Below, one piece after another: positions 1-4,400 of a stretch of 5,464 nucleotides of DNA. The translations under genes were made by a program, and so were the position numbers. The stretch covers positions 1 to 5,464 of the forward strand of contig JAGVCD010000250.1 in assembly GCA_020059425.1 (NCBI GenBank), read 5' to 3'. The notes beneath the pieces were generated by a model that ran no database searches, had not been told where the DNA came from, and worked only from the letters and a program-made list of their open reading frames with translations. The stretch's first letter is position 1, and every line of letters begins with the position of its first letter. This DNA comes from Chamaesiphon sp. GTDB lineage: Bacteria > Cyanobacteriota > Cyanobacteriia > Cyanobacteriales > Chamaesiphonaceae.

Positions 1-498
1 GGTACGGGCACCGATCGCCGCCCAAGCAATTAGATCGCCAATGTATTGAGGCACGATCGGATCGAGGGCTTCGGTAGCGGTGGGTAAACCAATTTTGGTA
101 ATATCCAGCAGCAATTGCCGACCCACATGCATTCCTTTCTCTACATCAAAAGAATCATCTAAGTCTGGGTCGTTAATTAACCCTTTCCAGCCAACGGTGG
201 TGCGGGGTTTCTCGAAGTAGACCCGCATGATCAGTAACAATTTGTCCGATACTCGATCGGACAATTCTTTAAGACGATGGGCATATTCGATCGCCGCCTT
301 GGTGTCATGGATCGAACAAGGCCCAACCACAATGAACTTGCGCCGATCTTGAAAATCCAGAATATTTTTGATCTGTGATCGGTAGCTAAGAATATTTTTT
401 TCTAGCTCTGGGGTCAAGGGGAGATTGGTTTTTAACTCGCTCGGGGGCATGAGCACCTGAGACTTACCAATGCAGGCATCAGAAATTTTGTCTTCCAT
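1..498 (-). CDS. Class I DAHP synthase (3-deoxy-7-phosphoheptulonate synthase), N-terminal 166 residues; runs off the left edge
   Basis: This enzyme condenses phosphoenolpyruvate with erythrose 4-phosphate to give DAHP, the first step of the shikimate pathway to aromatic amino acids, in the cytoplasm. The reading frame is open from the ATG at 498 to the window edge. The translation aligns almost without gaps to the AroG/AroF/AroH family as I remember it. It has GPCSIHD at residues 59-65 (metal-ligand Cys61), MRVYFEKPRTTVGWKG at 91-106 (active-site Arg92 and Lys97), LINDPDLDDSF at 107-117 and PQYIGDLIAWAAIGART at 150-166. Residue numbering matches E. coli AroG at these sites. About 350 residues are usual, so just over half is missing. 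Residues 145-147 read LDP, as I recall for Tyr-sensitive AroF, where AroG has LDM. This hints at, but does not prove, tyrosine-type feedback control. No Shine-Dalgarno sequence precedes the ATG, which is common in cyanobacteria, and no in-frame upstream start is apparent. Which paralogue it is remains open, so no symbol is given. Confidence 0.95.
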   Translation of the reverse strand, partial: MEDKISDACIGKSQVLMPPSELKTNLPLTPELEKNILSYRSQIKNILDFQDRRKFIVVGPCSIHDTKAAIEYAHRLKELSDRVSDKLLLIMRVYFEKPRTTVGWKGLINDPDLDDSFDVEKGMHVGRQLLLDITKIGLPTATEALDPIVPQYIGDLIAWAAIGART

Positions 499-543
499 AG
501 GAGATAGCGGGTAGTAATGAATTAAATTGGTTAAAGCTTTCAA

Positions 544-560
544 CAGGTTAAGAAAACCTG
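544..560. repeat. Perfect inverted repeat in the leader of the DAHP synthase gene
   Basis: CAGGTT (544-549) and AACCTG (555-560) form a six-base-pair dyad around a five-base centre, 46 bases before the DAHP synthase start codon. It could be an operator or a small leader hairpin. No T-run follows on either strand, so it is not a classical terminator or attenuator. Any regulatory role is inference. Confidence 0.35.
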
Positions 561-642
561 GGATACTGACAAAAATAAGCGTTCGAGCGATCGTGATTAG
601 AAACTTAGTAAGGTTTGATAGCTGCTAAATCGCCACCAATCA

Positions 643-662
643 GCCTGCAACGCGCCGCAGGC
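643..662. repeat. GC-rich hairpin in the gshB/DAHP synthase gap
   Basis: GCCTGC (643-648) pairs with GCAGGC (657-662) around an eight-base loop. It is the most GC-rich stem in an otherwise AT-rich gap. It lies about 120 bases past the gshB stop codon and has no U-tract after it on the minus strand. It may mark a transcript 3' end or RNA stability element, but the sequence does not prove it. Confidence 0.3.
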
Positions 663-716
663 CGAGGTAAAAAGATTAGGAATGACAATGGGAGATTGAT
701 GGGGTTTCATGGATCG

Positions 717-746
717 CAGTGCTTATTTTTTTAGAGGTTTGCACTG
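717..746. repeat. Inverted repeat just downstream of gshB
   Basis: CAGTGC (717-722) and GCACTG (741-746) could pair across an 18-base AT-rich loop, 38 bases past the gshB stop codon on the minus strand. The long loop and missing U-tract make intrinsic termination unlikely. The stem may protect the gshB mRNA 3' end or may be chance. Confidence 0.25.
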
Positions 747-783
747 ATTAATTTCAAATAATTTCAACACCATCATAGCTTGC

Positions 784-1749
784 CTAGCCAATCTTTGCAG
801 CTAGCCAACCCATCACTGTTGCCCCCACGGAGGTGTTGTTTAGTCGATCTATCTCCCGAATCCCCGTCGGACTAGTGACATTCACCTCGGTTAGGTAACC
901 GCCAATTACATCAATTCCCACAAAATACAAGCCATATTCTTTTAGTTTGGGGGCGAGGGCTGCGCACATTTTTAGTTCATGATCGGTAATTTCGGCTTTA
1001 GCCACCCGACCACCGACTGCCATATTGCCCCGAAATTCTTTACCGGTAGGAATGCGATTGATCGCTCCCAATGGTTGACCATCCAGCACAATAATGCGCT
1101 TGTCGCCGTCTTTAGCAGCGGGTAAGAATTTTTGGATCATCATGGGATATTTACCCCATTGAGTGCTGATTTCTACCAGGGAATTGAAATTCCGATCGTT
1201 GGGTTCCAAGAATAAAATACCTTCCCCAGCTTTACCACCCAACGGCTTCATCACTGCGGCTTGGTGTTTTTCCACAAATTCCCGAATTACATCCTTGCTG
1301 CGGGAAACGATCGTATCGGTCATCCACTCCGCAAACTGCATCGCAAACATCTTCTCATTGGCAGCACGTAAACCATTGGGATGATTAACTACTAAGGTTT
1401 TTGCCGGGTCAATGTAATCCAGAATGAAAGTGGTGTAGAGATAAGGTACATCCACTGGTGGATCTGTGCGCATAAAGACTGCATTCATGTCATTTAAATT
1501 CATGAATTCAGACTGGCCAAGTTCATACCAAGGGCTAGGCGCAATCCAGCGATCACCCTCTAATTTCACCGGATGAATCTGGACTGGTTGGAGATGAGCG
1601 GCGGCCTGACCATCAATGACGCTCAGCTGTTCAGCAGTCGTAATATAAACCTGATGTCCCAGCTGGTGAGCGGCTTCCATCATGGCCACACTGCTATCGT
1701 GGGTAGGATCGAGCTTGGCAATCGGGTCAATGATGAAGGCAAGTTTCAT
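784..1749 (-). CDS. gshB: Glutathione synthetase (ATP-grasp)
   Basis: GshB joins gamma-glutamylcysteine and glycine with ATP to make glutathione, the second step of glutathione synthesis in the cytoplasm. The 321-residue protein is close to the usual 315-325. It starts with the N-terminal domain strand MKLAFIIDPI and keeps the family signatures in order: FMRTDPP (92-98), NHPNGLRAANEKMFA (122-136), ATP-grasp VMKPLGGKAGEGI (166-178), GDKRI (215-219), NRIP and RGNMAVGG (231-247), and GIDVIGGYLTEVNVTSPTG (278-296) with the Glu288/Asn290 metal ligands expected of ATP-grasp enzymes. The ATG at 1749 is right because the family begins at this strand; no Shine-Dalgarno sequence precedes it. It lies 42 bases after the AAA ATPase gene on the same strand, so co-transcription is likely. 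In many cyanobacteria gshB follows a glutaredoxin gene (from memory); here it does not. Nothing suggests damage to the gene. Confidence 0.97.
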   Translation of the reverse strand: MKLAFIIDPIAKLDPTHDSSVAMMEAAHQLGHQVYITTAEQLSVIDGQAAAHLQPVQIHPVKLEGDRWIAPSPWYELGQSEFMNLNDMNAVFMRTDPPVDVPYLYTTFILDYIDPAKTLVVNHPNGLRAANEKMFAMQFAEWMTDTIVSRSKDVIREFVEKHQAAVMKPLGGKAGEGILFLEPNDRNFNSLVEISTQWGKYPMMIQKFLPAAKDGDKRIIVLDGQPLGAINRIPTGKEFRGNMAVGGRVAKAEITDHELKMCAALAPKLKEYGLYFVGIDVIGGYLTEVNVTSPTGIREIDRLNNTSVGATVMGWLAAKIG

Positions 1750-1773
1750 GGGAGAGTCGTAAAGTGATCGGTG

Positions 1774-1789
1774 GCTATCTGTTCATAGC
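1774..1789. repeat. Small hairpin between the AAA ATPase gene and gshB
   Basis: GCTAT (1774-1778) and ATAGC (1785-1789) form a five-base-pair stem with a six-base loop in the 42-base gap between the two minus-strand genes. There is no U-tract, so it should not stop transcription into gshB. At most it is an intercistronic processing or stability element. Confidence 0.25.
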
Positions 1790-1791
1790 TA

Positions 1792-3162
1792 CTATACAGC
1801 GCCAGGAATATGCGGTTGTAAATCTGGTCGATCGATCACCCGGAGGGCGGTTTTTTCCACTACCGGAATAGGAGGACTAATGATTGGATTGAGATAGCCC
1901 AGCAGGGAATCTGGCGCAACAATATTCTTTTCCGGATTACGGTCAGTGATATGTCGCCAAGTATGTGGCAGATAAGTAAAATTGGCGCGAGGGAAGTATT
2001 GTTGATCGCGCTGGGTATCAGTTAACTCGGCAATTACTAAACTATCGGCGAGTACTTGTTGTACTACCAGTGGCGAATTGGTACTAATGATGATTTGACG
2101 TAAAGGATTCGTGCTAGTGACTGGTTGTTCGGGATCGATCGCCATCTGTTGGAGAATCTGCAAGATGAGGGCGATACTGCTGGGGTGCATACCATTTTCT
2201 GGGGATTCCCAGCAGATCAGGCCATTATGGGGTGTTAGTTCTAGCACCACCAAGGACAATAACCGCAAAGTACTATCAGACAACTCGTGAGCAGGATGAA
2301 CGGCGCTGTGGATATCAGCTACCTGGAGAGTCAGTTTGGCTTGCTTGGGATCGTAATCTACCGAGACACTCTCCACTTCTGGGTTGAGTTGAGCTAGTCG
2401 CTCGGCGATCTGGGCATAGACAGTGGTTGGATCTGGTCGAGAGCCTGGTTTATGAGAGTGCGCTAGGGCATAGATGGTGGCTGTTAATTGAAAAGTATTA
2501 GCTTGAAGAAAAGGTGTGGTGTACCGATCGTCTGATTGGCGCAGTTTGGCTGGGTCAAGTTGCAATATTTGCCAAGAGCGCATCTCCTGCCTAGCCATAA
2601 AAATGGTGGGATAACGCACTGCATCATTGATCCGTGAAATACAAGTTTGAGCTGATTCGTGGATACTAACTTTGCAATTTTGGCTATCTGCTCCATCTTG
2701 ATTAATTTCCAGGGTTTGGAGAGCCGACAAGCGGTTTTTAGCCACGAAAAAGGGCATCATTTCTTCTAAGCTATCCAGCTGCTCGTGGCTGACTTCTAAG
2801 CGGCCATCTGGGCGATATTGCAAAGTTAAGGAATAGCGTAAAGTCGTGGAGGTAGGTGTTATTCTTTGACCTAAGTCATTGATCGACTCTGAAGGCACAA
2901 TCATTTCTGCTGCGAAGGATATTTTATCGACATAGCTGTCTCCCACGCGATGGAACAGGCTTCGAATATCGCTACCGGGTACCCTTAATGACAGCGCTGC
3001 TGCATGCAAAGATTGATCGGCGAGGATACTTAAAAAACTAATGGCATCAAATAAGTTGGATTTGCCTGTGCCAGTAGCTCCAGCCACACAGGTAAAAGGC
3101 CCAAAATGAACGTCCACATCCACCAAATTTTTGAAACCAGATATTTTGAGCCGGGTTAGCAT
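1792..3162 (-). CDS. OLD/SMC-like AAA family ATPase with altered catalytic positions, function unknown
   Basis: This 456-residue protein belongs to the ABC-like AAA ATPases often annotated AAA_21/AAA_15, related to RecF, SMC and the ATPase part of OLD proteins. The N-terminus LKISGFKNL is typical. The Walker A motif is GATGTGKS at 28-35. A signature-like ELSDSTLRLLSL lies at 292-303, a Walker B-like LICWESPENGMHP at 315-327, and a switch region IIISTNSP at 357-364. Relatives usually read (I/W)EEPENG(L/I)HP and (T)THSP. Here the second acidic residue is Ser320 and the switch His is Asn362, so hydrolysis may be slowed or the protein may only bind ATP. About 90 residues follow the switch, with no TOPRIM nuclease, HNH or membrane segment seen. 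A strong Shine-Dalgarno sequence precedes the ATG at 3162. The gene sits between moaE and gshB. A role in DNA repair, defence or protein remodelling cannot be told from sequence alone. Confidence 0.88.
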   Translation of the reverse strand: MLTRLKISGFKNLVDVDVHFGPFTCVAGATGTGKSNLFDAISFLSILADQSLHAAALSLRVPGSDIRSLFHRVGDSYVDKISFAAEMIVPSESINDLGQRITPTSTTLRYSLTLQYRPDGRLEVSHEQLDSLEEMMPFFVAKNRLSALQTLEINQDGADSQNCKVSIHESAQTCISRINDAVRYPTIFMARQEMRSWQILQLDPAKLRQSDDRYTTPFLQANTFQLTATIYALAHSHKPGSRPDPTTVYAQIAERLAQLNPEVESVSVDYDPKQAKLTLQVADIHSAVHPAHELSDSTLRLLSLVVLELTPHNGLICWESPENGMHPSSIALILQILQQMAIDPEQPVTSTNPLRQIIISTNSPLVVQQVLADSLVIAELTDTQRDQQYFPRANFTYLPHTWRHITDRNPEKNIVAPDSLLGYLNPIISPPIPVVEKTALRVIDRPDLQPHIPGAV

Positions 3163-3165
3163 GTG

Positions 3166-3174
3166 CTCCTCTCC
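3166..3174 (-). promoter_or_regulatory. Ribosome binding site of the AAA ATPase gene
   Basis: On the minus strand GGAGAGGAG stands just before the ATG at 3162; its first GGAG leaves an eight-base spacer. It is the strongest Shine-Dalgarno sequence in the window and fixes this start. moaE, gshB and the DAHP synthase gene have none. Confidence 0.7.
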
Positions 3175-3218
3175 ATCACTATCTTCAGATTAACTTGAAA
3201 CTGCTAGATTTGTTTTCT

Positions 3219-3267
3219 GGCTATTATGCAATCAGCTATTTGGCTAATACACCAGTAATGGCTATTA
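3219..3267. repeat. Cluster of short RGCTAWT repeats between moaE and the ATPase gene
   Basis: Four heptamers fall within 48 bases on the plus strand: GGCTATT at 3219, AGCTATT at 3234, GGCTAAT at 3242 and GGCTATT at 3260. The last overlaps the moaE stop codon. The outer two extend to a near repeat, GGCTATTATGCAATC against GGCTATTAGCAATC. A related GGCTAATAGCA lies on the other side of moaE at 3819-3829. The cluster may bind a regulator of the ATPase gene or be remnant repeat DNA. A lone -10-like CATAAT on the minus strand (3223-3228) falls inside it without a matching -35 box. Confidence 0.3.
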
Positions 3268-3735
3268 GCAATCTACTTCACAAGCGCCAATGCTGACCCA
3301 GCTGCTGCCGCCATCTGCCCAATGCTCTTTTTTCCAGATTGGGGCATTATGCTTGAGGGTATCGATCGCGTACTGACAAGCCGCAAAAGCTTCGCCGCGA
3401 TGAGGTGCGCCCACCGCCAGTAGTACGCTGATTTCTCCCACTTTTAACTTACCAATGCGATGGTGAATCACCACATGAGTAACGATCGGCCACAGGGTTT
3501 TAATCTCACTGGCAATTTGCTCAAATACTTTCAGCGCCATTGGTTCATAAGCTTGATACTCCAAGTATTCCACCGGTTGACCAGCGGTTTGATTGCGTAC
3601 CATGCCACTCATTAGTACGATCGCCCCATTAGCTCCATCATCGGCGAGTTGATAGACATCTTCTGTGGCGATCGGTGCTAAGCAGATCCGAAAATGGTGA
3701 GCAGTAGATTTAGATGATGGAACAGCAGCATTCAT
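3265..3735 (-). CDS. moaE: Molybdopterin synthase catalytic (large) subunit
   Basis: MoaE, with the sulfur-carrying small subunit MoaD, converts cyclic pyranopterin monophosphate to molybdopterin in molybdenum cofactor synthesis. The cofactor would serve enzymes such as nitrate reductase. The 156-residue length is normal for the family. Visible signatures are GAIVLMSGMVRNQTAG (37-52), the YEPMA segment (63-67), HHRIGKLKVGEISV (91-104), PHRGEAFAACQYAID (111-125) and LKHNAPIWKKE (127-137). Lys128 and Lys135 are seven residues apart, like the catalytic Lys119 and Lys126 of E. coli MoaE. The first dozen residues are unlike the family core and Ser/Ala-rich; the ATG at 3735 is the natural start, though it has no Shine-Dalgarno sequence. 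moaD is not in this window. The gene faces away from the small DNA-binding-like gene at 3984 across a shared promoter region. Confidence 0.96.
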   Translation of the reverse strand: MNAAVPSSKSTAHHFRICLAPIATEDVYQLADDGANGAIVLMSGMVRNQTAGQPVEYLEYQAYEPMALKVFEQIASEIKTLWPIVTHVVIHHRIGKLKVGEISVLLAVGAPHRGEAFAACQYAIDTLKHNAPIWKKEHWADGGSSWVSIGACEVDC

Positions 3736-3841
3736 AGAACACGATCAAAAGCGAGTGTGGCTATTTTAACAAGTCAGTTTGCACAAAGTTGTGTACCAGT
3801 ATCATAAATTACATTTAAGGCTAATAGCAGGCTAACAAAGG

Positions 3842-3869
3842 ATTGTAGCCGCAAGTCTATAGTTGAAAA
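3842..3869 (-). promoter_or_regulatory. Candidate sigma-70 promoter for moaE
   Basis: On the minus strand a -35-like TTTTCA (3864-3869, four of six matches) is followed after 16 bases by TACAAT (3842-3847, five of six matches to TATAAT). This predicts a transcript start near 3835 and a leader of about 100 bases. The -10 box is good and the -35 box only fair. The leader carries an AT-rich dyad (TAAAT at 3805-3809, ATTTA at 3813-3817) and a CACAA/TTGTG dyad (3782-3793), both of unknown meaning. Confidence 0.35.
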
Positions 3870-3897
3870 ACTAATAATTGTTAAAATATGTTGCAAC

Positions 3898-3917
3898 TTT
3901 GCTGTCATAGATGCAAA
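3898..3917. promoter_or_regulatory. Dyad upstream of the promoter of the small RHH-like gene
   Basis: TTTGC (3898-3902) and GCAAA (3913-3917) flank a ten-base centre and end five bases before the -35 box at 3923. The position suits an activator or repressor site. Ribbon-helix-helix proteins often bind near their own promoter, so self-regulation by the product of the gene at 3984 is possible, but this is inference from position only. Confidence 0.25.
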
Positions 3918-3922
3918 ACTGC

Positions 3923-3951
3923 TTGACGGCTTGAGAAAATATCGTTAGATT
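3923..3951 (+). promoter_or_regulatory. Sigma-70-type promoter for the RHH-like gene and ycf46
   Basis: TTGACG (3923-3928, five of six matches to consensus) and TAGATT (3946-3951, four of six) are separated by an ideal 17 bases. Transcription would start near 3958, giving a leader of about 26 bases before the ATG at 3984. This is the best promoter seen in the window and probably drives both plus-strand genes. Confidence 0.55.
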
Positions 3952-3983
3952 GAAAACAAGCAACCCGGGAAAGTCAAGTAGTC

Positions 3984-4307
3984 ATGGAAGATAAGCAAAA
4001 GGTCACTTTGTACCTGCCCCCCAAATTACATCGACAGCTCAAAATTAAAGCTGCCGTAGATTTGGAGCCGATGTCCACCATCGTCGAAAAAGCCCTAGAA
4101 ATTTACCTTCAGCATCCTGAATTGGTAGAATTAGTTGCTAACCGCCAATGTGGAAGTCATCAGGTATATAGTTGCCCAGAATGTAGTCATCCAGCCGTCA
4201 TCAAAAATGGTGAAATGGTCTCAATTGTTAATCAACCTGGAATTCTGGCCGATGAACTAGTGGTTGGTGATTCATCACCCCAAAGAGATTCGGTGCTAAT
4301 CAGCTAG
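3984..4307 (+). CDS. Small ribbon-helix-helix-like protein with a Cys/His cluster, probable regulator or accessory of the Ycf46 operon
   Basis: The 107-residue product opens with KVTLYLP (6-12), a strand of the kind that contacts DNA in CopG/Arc-type ribbon-helix-helix proteins. Two predicted helices follow: PKLHRQLKIKAAVD (13-26) and, after a short turn, STIVEKALEIYLQ (31-43). Then comes Cys56-x2-His59-x4-Cys64-x2-Cys67, which could bind zinc or another metal. The C-terminal 35 residues are acidic and polar with no recognisable domain, and there is no signal peptide or membrane helix. The frame upstream hits a stop at 3951 with no other start codon, so the ATG at 3984 is firm; only a weak, distant GGGA precedes it. 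It lies 93 bases before the Ycf46-like gene on the same strand, recalling slr0373 before slr0374 in Synechocystis (from memory). DNA binding is inferred from the fold; the family's true function is not known to me. Confidence 0.8.
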   Translation: MEDKQKVTLYLPPKLHRQLKIKAAVDLEPMSTIVEKALEIYLQHPELVELVANRQCGSHQVYSCPECSHPAVIKNGEMVSIVNQPGILADELVVGDSSPQRDSVLIS

Positions 4308-4311
4308 CCCG

Positions 4312-4325
4312 TCCACTTCTGTGGA
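4312..4325. repeat. Small hairpin in the gap before the ycf46-like gene
   Basis: TCCAC (4312-4316) and GTGGA (4321-4325) make a five-base-pair stem with a TTCT loop, five bases after the stop codon of the small gene. No T-run follows, so readthrough into the next gene is expected. It may protect or process the mRNA and so set different levels for the two proteins. Confidence 0.3.
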
Positions 4326-4391
4326 GTAGCTCGACCTCGTAGTGCATTTTCTGGACATTCGTATCAATTGCCACAGCTGTTCTAGATAGGT

Positions 4392-4395
4392 AGGA
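4392..4395 (+). promoter_or_regulatory. Ribosome binding site of the ycf46-like gene
   Basis: AGGA stands five bases before the ATG at 4401 and supports this start, which also matches the expected N-terminus of the family. The following bases form GGAAAGTC (4393-4400), also present before the upstream gene at 3968-3975. Confidence 0.55.
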
Positions 4396-4400
4396 AAGTC

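Larger units (their letters stand above)
499..783. other. Intergenic region between gshB and the DAHP synthase gene
   Basis: This 285-base gap holds the 3' end of the gshB transcript and, presumably, the promoter and leader of the DAHP synthase gene, both on the minus strand. No ORF of note was found. Three short inverted repeats lie in it (listed separately). I could not find a minus-strand promoter with good -35 and -10 boxes at normal spacing. No convincing intrinsic terminator is seen, because none of the hairpins is followed by a T-run on the minus strand. A direct repeat AATTTCAA occurs at 750-757 and 760-767. Confidence 0.6.

Noticed and set aside
499..783. Intrinsic terminator for gshB
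   Set aside because: Three hairpins exist, but none is followed by a T-run on the minus strand, so they are listed only as inverted repeats.
1163..1767. Plus-strand open frames at 1163-1384 and 1573-1767
   Set aside because: They lie antisense inside gshB, which has full family motifs, and their translations resemble no protein family.
2484..2696. Minus-strand open frame of 70 codons inside the AAA ATPase gene
   Set aside because: It is an out-of-frame overlap with the clearly coding ATPase frame and shows no domain or ribosome binding site.
1792..3162. OLD-type defence nuclease or retron/Gabija-like system
   Set aside because: No TOPRIM nuclease domain follows the ATPase and no helicase, reverse transcriptase or other defence gene is adjacent; the neighbours are biosynthetic genes.
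3736..3983. Molybdenum cofactor riboswitch or other structured leader before moaE
   Set aside because: Only short AT-rich dyads are visible, with no multi-stem GC-rich architecture of the kind expected.
3984..4307. Antitoxin of a toxin-antitoxin pair
   Set aside because: The RHH-like fold would suit an antitoxin, but the next gene encodes a long AAA+ ATPase, and no small toxin gene is seen on either side.
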